DNA from: Bubalus kerabau
Lineage: Eukaryota; Chordata; Mammalia; Artiodactyla; Bovidae
NCBI RefSeq assembly: GCF_029407905.1
Contig: NC_073637.1
Span: 54,994,501 to 55,058,500 of the forward strand
DNA: 64,000 bases
Reading direction: 5' to 3'
The notes under the pieces were generated by a model, which had not been told where the DNA came from, ran no database searches, and worked only from the letters and a program-made list of their open reading frames with translations. The position numbers and the translations under genes were made by a program. This document shows positions 1 to 12,040 of the stretch, piece after piece (within the stretch, counting starts at the first letter, position 1; the number at the start of each line of letters is the position of its first letter).

Positions 1-224
1 AGTTCTAAGATTGTATATATAACTTGCTCTTATTCCAGCAGACACTTATAATTAGTTGTAAGGGAGCCAAAACTGTAGCATTCATTTTCGAGTTGCAGTC
101 CTAGGCAAGATTTACCATTTTTAGTACTACAGGGAAAAGGAAGATTTGGGGACAACCAAACGTTTCTGGAACCTTACATTTTCAATATATATTAGCTACC
201 ATGTGGTATTGCCACCTTATTCTC
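1..224. other. single-copy AT-rich DNA
   Basis: No repeat family, RNA gene or credible coding frame is recognised here. The composition is AT-rich and CpG-poor like the rest of the single-copy DNA in the window. Confidence 0.5.
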
Positions 225-735
225 CTGTATTCATGTCCTTCTGTAATCCTCTCCTTTTGAATATGAGCAGAACCTGTGACATGCTTCTAATAGAATACAG
301 CACAGATGGAATGCCACTTCCATAAATATACATTGTAACTTCTGTCATTCCTACCAGATTCTCTCCTTTTCTGGCTTTGATGAAGCAAGTAGCTATGTTG
401 TGACCTAGCCATGTGAATGCGTATATGGCAAGGAACTAAGATTAGCCTCTGAACAAAAGCCAAGAAGGAATTAAGGCCCTTGGTCTAGTAGCCCAGGAGA
501 AGAACAACACTTTTAATAACCATATGAATGAGTTTAGAATTGGAACCTCCCCCACTTGAGTCTTAAAGTGATGGTGCAGCTCCAGTTGGCACCTTTATGA
601 CAGCCTTGTGAGACACCTTAAACAGAGAACCTACTTGGGTCATGTCAAGACTTCTGTCCCATAGAAATCCTGTGATAACAAATATGCAATTTTTTAAGTC
701 ACTATGGTTGTAGTAATTAGTAATAAAGTAATATA
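225..735 (+). mobile_element. degenerate MaLR-like LTR remnant (tentative)
   Basis: From about 225 the text follows a pattern I associate with mammalian MaLR/MLT1-type solo LTRs: a left part with 'cctctcc...tgaatatgagcagaacc', a 'gtgacatgcttcta' block, a middle section with 'gaactaagattagcctc', and a 3' part reading 'cagaaatcctgtgataac'-like sequence followed by 'ttaagtcactatgg'. Divergence is high and no internal retroviral region is attached, so this would be an old solo LTR. The family assignment is from memory and approximate. It could also be another ancient interspersed repeat. Confidence 0.38.
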
Positions 736-2215
736 AATCTTTATATATTTATATATATTTAAATATATATGTCATTGAACAGAAACCATTTATATACCAA
801 TCCTTTCATTTAGTGAAAGAAATAAGGCACTGAAAGAAGACAGAAAAGGAAGGAAGGAAAGAATATATCATTTTAATGATATTTAAAATTATTTCCAAAT
901 TTCCTTAATTCAAATTTAGCTCTTATTTTGACAAAACTATAAAAAATAAAAACTGGCTTTTTATTTTGTGTTTATGTTTTATAAAAACATGGGAGTTAGC
1001 TAAACTTTCTTTTAATGTGTCTTTTAGCTATGATATACAAAAAAGAAATTTCCCCCTAATCTAGTGCTAGGGAAGCCCTTAAACATTTTCCTTTTGTATT
1101 TTCTTAATTTTCCTTTTTTTTGTTTCAGATATTTTATTCTGAGTTTAGTAGGCACAAAAGTTTGAATTGTACCTCAAGGGTTTTTATTTTTGTTTCGTCA
1201 TTATGAATTGGAAGTCTCCCTTATAATGAGAATTTGTGTTTATTTATTCAGAATAGGACTTTAAGTGGTTTGCAAATAGCAATGACTCCTGGAAATGACA
1301 CAAAGGAAAACTCATCTGTAAGTAGACTTTTTAGACTTTACTCAAATATAATCAAAGTGGAGATGCTTCTCCTATCTGGTGCCAAGAAAGTTAAAACAAA
1401 AAAAATCCCATTATTTGGTGAATAAAAGATACAGTTTTTGATACAATACAATCATAATAAAATTCTCTCAGAGATGGTATTGGAGAAATAATGGATTTTG
1501 AAACAATGTAATCACAGCTAAGGGAATTTCAGATCCCTGGGCACGAAGTAATTTTATGAATAGCCTTTCCTACTTTGATAAAATTGTGTATCAAGCAGAA
1601 GTGAAAAATGTTATATAAGTAGGCAAGTATTTTAAATATCTTCCATAGATGACTACAAAATCATTATCATGATCAGAATTCTGTACCTTTACCATTCAAA
1701 ACATGGACATATAACTTTTGTTTTATTATTGTATAATAATCAGAGTGTATGAATCTCATTCTGTCATTGGTAATAAACTTTGTATTTCTGACATAAATCT
1801 GGGTCAGTGGAATGAATACCTAATTGACCTTTAAAGACAGTTGTCTCTCCCATAGTAAGAAACAGGAAATGAAAAATATGTGTCAATAAGAAATGTCTGT
1901 TTTCATATAACATAACTCTTCACTGTATAAAATAAAGCAACTCTCTTGCAAATATATTTCAGGCAGTGCTCAAAGAAAAGTTTCACAGTCACATCTTTTA
2001 AACTGTATTGTTTTAAAATTCTACATCTTTAAAGTATTTTCCTATAGCCAAGATTTGCCATTTTCAAGTATTTCCAACTGTTCTAGGAGGTATTAATGTG
2101 ATTTAATTTGTGCATTTTTTTGTTGCTGTTGTTAGAAACGTGAAGTAATGTACAAGTCAGATTTAGTCTGCTAAACTGGGGATAACCCCTATAATTTGTT
2201 GATATGTTTTAATTT
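736..2215. other. single-copy AT-rich DNA
   Basis: There is no recognisable gene. The stretch contains a short (AT)-rich run near 737-775 and many A/T homopolymers. The only open frame reaching about 60 codons (1234-1425) lacks any family resemblance and has the codon mix of random AT-rich DNA. Confidence 0.5.
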
Positions 2216-2218
2216 TTT

Positions 2219-2842
2219 GTGGTAGTAAATCATTTCACATTAAACTGTCCAGATGACCCACCTCCAAGAATATTGGAAATAAAAGCAAAAATAAACAAAT
2301 GGGACCTAACTAAACTTAAAAGCTTCTGCACAACAAAGGAACCTATAAGCAAGGTGAAAAGACAGCCTTCAGAATGGGAGAAAATAATAGCAAATGAAGC
2401 AACTGACAAACAACTAATCTCAAAAATATACAAGCGACTCCTGCAGCTCAATTCCAGAAAAATAAATGACCCAATCAAAAAATGGGCCAAAAAACTAAAC
2501 AGACATTTCTCCAAAGAAGACATACAGATGGCTAACAAACACATGAAAAGATGCTCAACATCACTCATTATCAGATAAATGCAAATCAAAACCACAATGA
2601 GGTACTATTTCACACCAGTCAGAATGGCTGTGATCCAAAAGTCTACAAGCAATAAATGCTGGAGAGGGTGTAGAGAAAAGGGAACCCTCTTACACTGTTG
2701 GTGGGAATGCAAACTAGTACAGCCACTATGGAGAACAGTGTGGAGATGCCTTAAAAAACTGGAAATAGAACTGCCTTATGACCCAGCAATCCCACTGCTG
2801 GGCATATACACCAAGGAAACCAGAACTGAGAGAGACACATGA
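2219..2842 (+). pseudogene. L1 ORF2p C-terminal fragment (broken)
   Basis: In a complete element ORF2p is the endonuclease/reverse transcriptase of L1. Only the C-terminal segment remains here. The reading frame contains the signatures KINKWDL.KLKSFC, NPIKKWAK-like DPIKKWAKKLNRHFSKEDI, MQIKTTMRYYFTPVRMA and the CCHC-like cysteine cluster NKCWRGC...TLLHCWWECKLVQPLW, followed by DPAIPLLGIY. The frame is interrupted at 2576-2578, where one base change makes TAA directly before the MQIKT motif, and again at 2840-2842 (TGA replacing an expected Cys codon). The endonuclease and catalytic RT domains are absent because of 5' truncation, so the fragment is non-functional. Confidence 0.9.
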
Positions 2843-3438
2843 ACCCCAATGTTCATCGCAGCACTGTTTATAATAGCCAGGACATGGAAGCAACCTAGAT
2901 GTCCATCAACAGATGAATGGATAAGAAAGCTGTGGTACATATATACAATGGAGTATTAGTCATTAAAAAGAATACATTTGAATCAGTTCTAATGAGGTGG
3001 ATGAAACTGGAACCTATTATACAGAGTGAATTAAGCCAGAAAGAAAAACACCAATACAGTATACTAATGCATATATATGGAATTTAGAAAGATGGTAATG
3101 ATAACCCTGTATGTGAGATAGCAAAAGAGACACAGATGTATAGAACAGTCTTTTGGACTCTGTGGGAGAGGGGAGGGGGATGATTTGGGAGAATGGCATT
3201 GAAACATGTATAATATCATATAAGAAACAAATCGCCCGTCCAAGTTCGATAAAGGATGCTTAGGGCTGGTGCATGGGACGACCCGGAGGGATGGTACGGG
3301 GAGGGAGGTGGGAAGGGGGGTTTAGGATGGGAACACATGTGCACCCGTGGCGGATTCATGTTGATATGTGGCAAAACCAATACAATATTGTAAAGTAATT
3401 AGCCTCCAATTAAAATAAATAAATTTAAATTTAAAAAA
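2222..3438 (+). mobile_element. L1 LINE, 5'-truncated, ruminant type
   Basis: The insertion holds the last roughly 620 bases of ORF2 followed by the typical ruminant L1 3' UTR. The 3' UTR has the 'ccattaaaaagaatacattt' motif, the 'gacgacccggagggatgg' motif and the terminal 'ggcggattcatg...gcaaaaccaatacaat' block, ending in an A-rich tail near 3410-3438. The 5' end is truncated inside ORF2, as is usual for target-primed reverse transcription. I did not find a clear target-site duplication. A close relative of this 3' end appears again in minus orientation at 61820-62454, so the two copies can be compared. Confidence 0.9.
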
Positions 3439-3545
3439 AGACTTCAAAGACTTAGGATCTATAGATCAATACCATGTTAGACATCTTAGTGTAAAGGAAA
3501 AGTTGAATTGTGCTAATTACTATCAGAAATTAGCTGTAATACATT

Positions 3546-3782
3546 AGGTTTTTGGAGCCTCTGCACTACTGGTGTTGGAACTGGATAATTATTTGTTGCG
3601 GTGGCGGGGGTGCTATCCTGTGCATGGTAGGATGCTCACAGCATCCCTCGCCTCTATCCACTAGATGCCATTGGCACCCCCTCCTCCAGTTGTGACAGTC
3701 AACAGAGCCCCAGGCATTGCCAAATATCATTTTGGGGAGGAAAAGAAGAGAATTGTCCTAAGTTAGGAACTACTGCTCTACA
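3546..3782 (-). mobile_element. MER5A-type hAT-Charlie MITE
   Basis: The plus strand reads as the reverse complement of the mammal-wide non-autonomous DNA transposon MER5A. It has 'ggataattatttgttg', 'ctgtgcatggtaggatgctcacagcatccc', 'ctctatccactagatgcca', 'ccagttgtgacagtcaa', 'cattgccaaat' and a terminal 'aggaactactgctct'. Order and spacing match the family along its length. These elements carry no genes and were fixed before the placental radiation, so this is a fossil. Confidence 0.85.
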
Positions 3783-4650
3783 GAAATTTTTCTTATGTTC
3801 TCACTTCAGAAAATTTAACATTTTTTCCCCAAAATACTCAAATACTTTAATATCTGAAAGAAAATATTGGATTGTACAGGTAAAGTACTAGGTCATATGG
3901 TGACAATACCTTAAAATAACTGTGAAATGAACAGACTATAGCAGATAATGTCTCTCCAAAAATAGAAAAGTTAACTTTTAATGGTTTCAGAATTTAGTGA
4001 GAATTTCATACTTAAATTTACACACAGACTCTAATGAGTTTGGAATTATAATACTACTTGTTTATGTTATGCTTTAGAAAACACTTTAGTATAGTCTGCT
4101 TCTATTCATTCAGATTGCATTAGGGATGAATTCTGTTAGGCAAAATGAAAACTGTTTACATTGATATTTGATTAGTCATAGTGCCATACAGTGTGATATT
4201 TATAAAACACTTTATGAGACTTAAACTTTGTTTTATCTGAAACCCTGCACCATCTCTGATATAAAGTTGTGAAAAATAAGTTGATCCTTAATGTCACTTA
4301 ATTACTTTAAATCACTTTGGCCTGAGATATTGGTCCTCTGCTATGTTGTTCTTAGAAACAAAATAATTTGCTGTATTTCTCAAAATAAGTTGCAATAGTG
4401 ACCCTGATGAGAGTTTTAGGGAATAATAGATTAGTGCACATTTGCTGAATACATAATACATTAAAAATAACTAAAAGGTGGAAAGAGAAATTAAAATGAA
4501 AACTATGAGGCTTAATTTTCCTTGCTAAAAATAAAGAGACCTCTTCTTTTTTTTCTTTAACATATTTACTTTGGAAAATTTATAAGTACTTTCTCCTTTT
4601 GTAATCTATATAAATCCTTTCAAAAACTAAAAAGACCTATTTAGGTCTTT
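3783..4650. other. single-copy AT-rich DNA
   Basis: No gene or repeat is recognised in this stretch. Several A/T runs are present, including the pyrimidine-rich tract at 4543-4556. Confidence 0.5.
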
Positions 4651-4651
4651 T

Positions 4652-5095
4652 GTTAGCTCTAAGGCCCAGGAATGTCTCCCTCAGGGACCTGGGAATCTGT
4701 TTGAAATATAAACATCAAAGGAGAAAGCTCTCCAGTCTTTCAGCTTTGGTGGGAAGGTATGAGCCTAAATTGCGCCAAACTGCAAAACTGCCTTCTGTCA
4801 TAAGAGGTATAAGAAGTTAGTTTCTCCTCTGAGTCAACAATCAGCTAACATAGAGGATCACTACAATTACTAGGATGAACTGTGTGTGATCAGTGGTACT
4901 GTGAAATCCTCTTGAGGATTAGTTATTGCTCATCCTGAGAATATGTATGTAATGGGTTGTATCTACTTGGCTCTATAAAAGTGTGGGATTTATTTCTTTG
5001 CCATCTTTTAGTGGATTGCCTGTTTTCTACATCCCAGTCAAGTTTGATGTTAATTTAATAATAAAAATGTTTTCTTTCATTACTGTATTGATGGA
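4652..5095 (+). mobile_element. possible solo LTR (family unassigned)
   Basis: This block is less AT-rich than its surroundings and has LTR-like organisation. It starts with a possible TG ('tgttagctctaagg'), has a TATA-like 'ctctataaaag' near 4971, and a polyadenylation-type 'aataataaaaatg' near 5060, about 90 bases downstream. I cannot name the family and found no flanking duplication. It could instead be another old interspersed repeat. Confidence 0.35.
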
Positions 5096-5197
5096 CATAA
5101 TCTGGGTTGGGCAAAGATTTTGTTTTTAATTATACTTCTCAAACAGAGAAGACTAAAACCCATAAGATGAAAGATATGTATGTGTATTTATGTATTG

Positions 5198-5236
5198 ACA
5201 CACACACACACATATATATGTGTGTGTGTGTGTGTA
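5198..5236. repeat. self-complementary (AC)n(AT)n(TG)n microsatellite
   Basis: A run of AC dinucleotides passes through ATATATAT into TG dinucleotides. The whole tract is a near-perfect palindrome able to fold into a hairpin on either strand. Confidence 0.9.
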
Positions 5237-6126
5237 TTTTTTCTACACTTTCTTTTTTATGATCTCTCTTTTTTATGGCAAAGTTCTGGAAGACCAAAAT
5301 TGACATTATGCTAAAAATCTTCTAGTTATAGTTCCACCCATGGTATCATTTCTTTTACCTGAAAATCAGGAAGGAAGAAGTTAGGCTTTTTGCATTAACC
5401 ACTGTATGGGTCACTGAAGCAAAAGTGATTATATTCCGGTGTTGAAGTGAACACTGGGACAGAGAAACATACTGAAAGAACCTTCATTTTGCTGAATAGG
5501 GCTTCAATTCTTACTGCTACTATAGCTTAAAATAAGATGTATTGAGAAAAGAAAATACTGGCAGATATGCCCTGGAGAATAACTCTCCTAACTGAATCCT
5601 CTGCCACCTCTGTTTTTCTGCTAAATAAGTTCAGAAATAAAGCTATAAAAATAGTGCAATTGGGTCTGGAAACAGTAAGTTAAAAAGTGGAGTTTTGCTG
5701 ATGTCAAGGGCCTTTAGGCAAAATATCTAAAGAAGTTTCTTTCTCTCCCTTCTTTCCACTCTGCTTTCTCTTCTTTTCCTCTGTCCTTATGTGTCTTTGT
5801 CTTTATTAAAAATCCAATCATAATTAAAATATTTAATAACTTGAAGAATGTGGCAATTTAACATCTCGGTATTTTTCTTGAAACTATTTCCTGTGGGTAG
5901 ATAACAAAGAATCACTAACCTGATTTCAGTCAGGCAGAGAAGCCTTACTCATGCAATTCTGATAAAAACCTATCTAATGGATCAGCTGGCTAGGCTTTTA
6001 CTGTGATTTTTTTTTTTCACTATTTCTCTCTCTTCAGTATCTGCTGATACATAGGTTTAACGCTTTTTATAGCCATTTTTCAAAATAACATTTTTAAAAC
6101 TTTTAGGCTGTTTACAAAACCCTTAT
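5237..6126. other. single-copy AT-rich DNA
   Basis: Nothing is recognised beyond T-rich tracts (for example 6007-6018). A pyrimidine-rich segment at 5740-5795 is not spaced to any splice or coding signal that I can support. Confidence 0.5.
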
Positions 6127-6159
6127 CAGTTCATTTGCTCAGTCATGTCAGACTCTTTG

Positions 6160-7770
6160 CAACCCCATGAATCGCAGCAAGCCAGGCCTCCCTGTCCATC
6201 ACCAACTCCCGGAGTTCACTCAAACACATGTCCACTGAGTTGGTGATGCCATCCAACCATCTCATCCTCTGTCATCCCCTTCTCCTTATGCCTTCAATCT
6301 TTCCCAGCATCAGGGTCTTTTCAAATGAGTCAGCTCTTTGCATCAGGTGGCCAAAGTATTGGAGTTTCAGCTTCAACATCAGTCTGTCCAATGAACACCC
6401 ATGACTGATCTCCTTTAGGGTGGACTGGTTGGATCTCCTTGTAGTCCAAAGGACTCTCAAGAGTATTCTCCAACATCACACTTCAAAAGCATCAATTCTT
6501 CGGCATTCAGCTTTCTTGACAGTCCAACTCTCACATGCATACATGACCACTGGAAAAACCATAGCTTTGACTAGACAGACCTTTGTTGGCAAAGTAATGT
6601 CTCTGCTTTTCAATATGCTATCTGGGTTAGTCATAACTTTCCTTCCAAGGAGTAAGCATCTTTTAATTTATTGGCTGCAATCACCATCTGCAGTGATTTT
6701 GGAGCCCCCCAAAATAAAGTCTGACACTGTTTCCACTGTTTCCCCATCTATTTGCCATGAAGTGATGAGAACAGATGCCATGATTTTAGTTTTCTGAATG
6801 TTGAGCTTTAAGCCAATTTTTTCACTCTCCTCTTTCACTTTCATCAGGAGGCTCTTTGGTTCTTCTTCACTTTCTGCCAAAAGGGTGGTATCATCTGTAT
6901 ATCTGAGGTTATTGATATTTCTCTTTGCAACTTTGATTCCAGCTTGTGCTTCCTCCAGCCCAGCATTTTTCATGATGTACTCTGCATATAAGTTAAATAA
7001 ACAGGGTGACAATATACAGCCTTGATGTACTTCTTTCCCTATTTGGAACCAGTCTGTTGTTCCATGTCCAGTTCTAACTGTTGCTTCCTGACCTGCATAC
7101 AGATTTCTCAAGAGGCAGGTCAGGTGGTCTGGTATTCCGATCTCTTTCAGAATTTTCCACAGTTTATTGTGATGCACACAGTCAAAGGCTTTGGCATAGT
7201 CAATAAAGCAGAAATAGATGTTTTACTGGAACTTCTTGCTTTTTCGATGATCCAGTGATGTTTGCAATTTGATCTCTGGTTCCTCTGCCTTTTCTAAAAC
7301 CAGCTTGAATATCTGGAAGTTCATGGTTCACATATTACTGAAGCCTGGCTTGGAGAATTTTGAGCATTATTTTACTAGTGTGTGAGATAAGTACAACTGT
7401 GCAGTAGTTTGAGCATTCTTTGGCACTGCCTTTCTTTGGGATTGGAATGAAAACTGACCTTTTCCAGGCCACTGCTGAGTCTTCCAAATTTGCTGGCATA
7501 TTTGCCAGCACTTTCACAGTGCAGCACTTTCACAGCATCATCTTTCAGGATTTGAAATAGCTCAACTGGAATTCCATCACCTCCACTAGCTTCATTCATA
7601 GTGATGCTTCCTAAGGCCCACTTGATTTTGCATTCCAGGATGTCTAGCTCTAGGTGAATGTGAGTGATCACACCATCATGATTATCTTGGTACTGAAGAT
7701 CTTTTTTGCATAGTTCATCTGTGTATTCTTGCCACCTCTTCTTAATATCTTCTGCTTCTGTTAGGTCCAT
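6160..7770 (-). pseudogene. BovB reverse transcriptase and C-terminal domain (broken)
   Basis: Minus-strand frames carry the LTEAEDIKKRWQEYTDEL segment, the GGDGIPVELFQILKDD motif, FIPIPKKGSAKECSNY, a split FCFIDYAKAFDCVDHNKLWKIL region, TGHGTTDWFQIGKEVHQGC.LSP and the catalytic box. The catalytic box reads YTDD (bases 6890-6901) where the family has YADD. Downstream come LLMKVKEESEKIGLKLNIQK and the C-terminal WCWRRLLRVPW-type region. The coding line is shared among several frames, so frameshifts and stops separate the blocks. The Ala-to-Thr change in the catalytic box keeps both aspartates, so the frame breaks rather than the box make this copy dead. Confidence 0.88.
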
Positions 7771-8900
7771 ACTACTTCTGTCCTTTGTTTAACCCATCTT
7801 TGCATGAAATATCCCCTTGTATCTCTAATTTTCTTGAAGAGTTCTATATTCTTTCCCATTCTGTTGTTTTCCTCTATTTCTTGGCATTGATTGCTAAGGA
7901 AGGCTTTCTTATCTCTTCTTACTATTCTTTGGAACTCTGCATTCAAATGGATATCTTTCCTTTTCTCCTTTGCTTTTTGCTTCTCTTCTTCCACAGCTAT
8001 TTGTAAGGCCTCCTCAGACAGCCATTTTGCTTTTTTGCATTTCTTTTTCTTAGGGATGGTCTTGATTCTTGTCTCTTGTACAATGTCACAAACCTCCGTC
8101 CATAGTTCATCAGGCACTATGTCTATCACATCTAGTCCCTTAAATCTATTTTGAACTTCCACTGTACAGTCATAAGGGATTTGATCTAGGCCATACCTGA
8201 ATGGTCTAGTGGTTTTCCCTGCTTTCTTCAATTTAAGTCTGAATTTGGCAATAAGGAGTTCATGATCTGAGCCACAGTCAGCTCCCGGTCTTGTTTTTGT
8301 TGACTGTATAGAGCTTCTCCATCTTTGGCAGCAAATATACTCAATCTGATTTCGGTTTGACCATCTGGTGATATGGATATGTAGAGCCTTCTCTTGTGTT
8401 GTTGGAAGAGGGTGTTTGCTCTGACCAGTGTGTTCTCTTTGCAGAACTCTATTAGCCTTTGCCCTGCTTCATTCTGTACTCCAAGGCCAAATTTGCCTGT
8501 TACTCCAGGCGTTTCTTGACTTCCTACTTTTGCATTCCAGTACGCTATAAGGAAAAGGACATCTGTTTTGGGTGTTAGTTCTAGAAGGTCTTGTAGGTCT
8601 TCATAGAACCATTCAACTTCAGCTTCTTCAGCATTACTGGTGTGGGCATAGACTTGGATTACCGTGATATTGAATGGTTTGCCTTGGAAATGAACAGAGA
8701 TCATTCTGTTGTTTTTGAGATTGCATCCAAGTACTGCATTTCGGACTCTTTCATTGACTATGATGACTACTCCATTTCTTCTAACGGATTCCTGTGCACA
8801 GTAGTAGATGGTCATCTGAGTTAAATTCACCTATTCCAGTCCATCTTAGTTCACTGATTCCTAGAATGTCGATGTTCACTCTTGCCATCTCTTGTTTGAC
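7761..8900 (-). pseudogene. BovB endonuclease and linker (broken)
   Basis: The 200-codon frame at 8228-8830 is an APE-type endonuclease domain. It shows RMISVHFQGKPFNITVIQVYA, EVEWFYEDLQDLLELTPK, then IAYWNAKVGSQETPGVTGKFG. In the family the last motif begins GDWN; here the acidic residue is Tyr (codon at 8540-8542), predicted to destroy catalysis. The frame then slips, so the next motif (Q.DYI and SDHEL region) is read out of register as far as 8228. The following frame, 7761-8231, carries the basic linker TIPKKKKCKKAKWLSEEALQIA, which joins the endonuclease to the RT. Both damage types are seen directly. The catalytic interpretation is family knowledge. Confidence 0.87.
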
Positions 8901-8930
8901 CACTTTCAATTTGCCTTGATTCATATTATC

Positions 8931-10012
8931 TTTTAAAAAGCCCATCATAATTATAACACAAGATCTATTCCTGTATTTCTCAGCAATGTTGTACCCTGGT
9001 TCTGTTCATCCACTGTAGTCTTAAACCCTTTTCTCATACACCATGATACAAGCAATAACTGTACATATCGGTTGCCACTAAAATAGACATTAATAGTGTG
9101 TCTGATCATGACTTGCCATTAATTGTCAAGAATATGGTATTTCAGACACTCATATATCCCACAAAGACTAAAAAATAGTGTATGCCAAGCATGCAGAGAA
9201 TATATGCTAGTTTCCTAGATTTGAATTTATGACAAATTGCTTTTTAATAAGTTCTTTAAATTTTGATATAAAAGAGAAAAAAATCCATATTATTATAGCA
9301 ATTTGAAATATTTTTTTAATTTGTATTATAATGGGCCCTCTATCATACCTTAACTGTTCATATTGGTTTCTTAAACATAGTCTGATTGTTTTATATACAG
9401 ACACCATAAAACAAAAAACAGGAAATTATTCTCAATCGATTTGGGCTTTCTGTGCTGATTCTGATACCACTACCCTTTTGACAGTTTGATCTAATTTTAT
9501 TGTTATTGTTTTCAAACTCTTCATTCCTGTATCTTTTCAAATAAAAGTTTGGCTCCAGTAATTACTGATACCTCCTAACCCCCAAAATTATCATTGATCT
9601 CATATATTTTTTCCCTTTTATTTCTTCACTGTCCAACATTGCTTTGTCATGCCCATATTAGAGATTAGAAAATAAAATTAAAAACCCAAGCAATTGGCAC
9701 ATCTTGTTTTTTGTTTGAACGTTTTTATTATAAAATTTAAATTTAGTCAAATTACTTTATGATAGGAAAAATGCTCACTCTTGTTTATAGTTTACAAAAT
9801 CACTATATTTTATCAGTTTCCATGAATCATTTGGCCTCATCCTGGATTAAGTTTTATTTCACTGCATTTTAAAAATAAGTTATCATGATTATGTTTGTGG
9901 TAATTATACAACTATACATATTTTCCCAAATTCATCTAATAGTATGCTTAAAATTGGTAAATTTTATGATATATAACTTTATGTCAGTGAAGTTTATTTA
10001 AAGTAGAAAAAG
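8931..10012. other. single-copy AT-rich DNA
   Basis: No gene or repeat family is recognised. The region is very AT-rich, with short A/T runs and no coding frame beyond 66 codons. Confidence 0.5.
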
Positions 10013-10133
10013 AGGGGCCTTCCCTGGCAGTCCAGTGGTTAAGACTCTGTGCTCTCAACGTTGGGGACATATGTTTGATCACTGGTCAGGGAACTAAGAT
10101 CCCACATGCCCCATGGTGTGGCCAAAAAAGAAA
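10013..10133 (+). mobile_element. CHR-type tRNA-derived SINE (cetartiodactyl)
   Basis: The block opens 'ggggccttccctggcagtcc', followed by 'agtggttaagactctgtgctctcaacg', a degraded B-box 'tgtttgatcactggtcaggg', then 'aactaagatcccacatgcc' and an A-rich tail. This is the tRNA-Glu-derived CHR family found in whales, hippos and ruminants. It differs from Bov-tA because the BovB-derived 3' half is absent. It has no coding capacity. The internal pol III promoter is degenerate. Confidence 0.75.
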
Positions 10134-12040
10134 TGAAAAAGACTAAACTGCCTATGACATAAAAATGAATCTTAAAAAGATGTATATTTATCAAAAAAAT
10201 GAACTCAGACACAAAGCAAATTGAAGAATAAATTTAAGAATTGAGGAATAGGTGAGAATACTTTAGAGCTATAACAATCAGAACAGTAGTTTCTGAAGAG
10301 GGTAGGAAGTGACTGAAATGGGATGTGAGTAAACTATTTGGGATAGGGGAAATAGCTCTATCTTGACTGCTGTGTTGATTGTATCCATTTGTCAAAATGC
10401 AATTATACATCTAATTTCTGTGCATTTTACTTTAATAAGCAATAACAATAATTTTAACCTTGCTTGATCTATTATCCCCAGGTACTAATATAACACTGCC
10501 AATTCCTGAAAAGACCCTTTGGAGCCTCTGTATAACATAGTTCCATCATTATTCTCATATGTTCCCGAGATTTTGATGCCTACAGAATATTATTGAAGAG
10601 ACATTCTTCTCTAGCCTCAGCTGCACAGAGCCTGCACTTCCTGCCCTAGAACTTCCCTCCAACCAACCCATCAGTGTGGGACTAGTAGCTTGGCTCCCAC
10701 AGTATTCTAAACAACAAAACCTTGGCATTGTGGTGGCATTATTGTCTGACTTTTATAAAGGCAGGATAAAATATAGGTTTGCAACTCCAGTTTGTGACAG
10801 TTAGTGCCATTCTCTCCAAGGCAAAAAGAGAACTACTGAATATACCCTTGAAACACATTTCCTCTTGAGACACTGGTATGATTTTAGTGAGACTGCCAGA
10901 TTCATAATGGAACGTGCACTTAAACCTGGTGCCATGGGGTTCCAGCCCTAAATATTAAACAGCATCATTACACTTGTGTGATTTGTGGTGATGCTATGAT
11001 AAGCAGTTTTCAGAGTATAACTTCAAAGACATCGATATCAGATGTCTTTTATGCCTATGCCTGGTTCTTGAGGCTAAAATATGTCATACAGTTTTGGTCA
11101 AAATTTAAGCAATGTGCTGTGTAAATTGGGCCAATTAGGAAAAATATCTCTGTATTTTATCAGATTCTCCACATGACTCTGGATTACTGTGCTTGAAATA
11201 AACATTGCACTATTTTGCCCTCAAAGAGTCTTTAATAAATATCACCCCACCAATTTGTCAACTGAATTCTGAAAACATTGTAAAGTAAAATAGCACAGGG
11301 AATGAGATACCACCTACAGTTCTCATGAAGCAAAGCTAGAAAACTCAGCTTAGTGTGAGAGACAGTGAGGCCACACACTTGATGCCCAGAATGAGTCAGG
11401 CATAACCATCAGCCACCAATAATAGCAAACCAAGGAAAGCCACTCTCTATAACAAAAAGCCTAGAAGGACAAAAAGATATGCTGTTTGTAACAGAGTTGC
11501 TCCTGTGAGAAAGGAGTGAAGAGCTGAGGTATACCTACCCAGATATGATTTCCAAATTTATCAATTCTACATTCCCAACATAAAAAGAAACCTGAGTATA
11601 CCAATTGGAGTTATATTTCCCCCATTGGCAGGAAATACAAAGAGGTGATAAGCATTCTGCAGTAAGACTACCAGTTATAATTTCCTCATGGGTTGTGAAC
11701 ACCATGACCTAAGTCTGGTACATGGGGCTTGGCTTGGTCTCTTCCTGATAGATATGACTGCATGCAAAGCTGAAAGTTCTGAAGTGCCTAACCTCATTTC
11801 TTTAATTTTAAGAAAACAATATAAGCACCATCACCTTTATGATTACTGAAGTCTCTTTATTACCCTTATTATCATTAATTTTTACAGGGCAACTCTTCAG
11901 AGTCAGGGAGAAAAGACTGGATCTTGTTTAGATCAGGAAAGTAACAAATGCAGTTCTGGTGTCTTTGAGATGTCAAAGGACAATATAGGTATTTTCTCAA
12001 CTTCGTTCTAATCTATGGTACAGCCGGTAATGCCTATGTA
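10134..12040. other. single-copy DNA
   Basis: No gene or identifiable transposon is seen across about 1.9 kb. A somewhat GC-richer patch lies at 10610-10700 and another at 11330-11480. Neither contains a long open frame or recognisable RNA fold. Confidence 0.5.

Larger units (their letters stand above)
6127..8930 (-). mobile_element. BovB LINE (RTE clade), 2.8 kb, slightly 5'-truncated
   Basis: The element reads on the minus strand. Its 3' end lies at the left ('cagttcatttgctcagtc', the end shared with Bov SINEs) and its 5' end at the right near 8930, where the start of the endonuclease ORF ('gaatcaaggcaaattgaaag' on the minus strand) is reached. It therefore keeps nearly all of the single BovB ORF, with the apurinic-type endonuclease first, then the linker, the reverse transcriptase and a C-terminal domain. 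The 5' UTR is missing. Numerous substitutions, indels and stops show it is old. BovB entered ruminant genomes by horizontal transfer, probably involving squamates (established knowledge, not visible here). Confidence 0.93.

Noticed and set aside
5740..5795. Pyrimidine tract as a 3' splice site of a hidden exon
   Set aside because: No downstream open exon with coding character or matching donor could be supported.
10013..10133. tRNA gene
   Set aside because: The tRNA-like sequences here and in the Bov-tA copies are SINE heads with degenerate boxes, LINE-derived bodies and tails. No cloverleaf with intact acceptor and anticodon arms was found.
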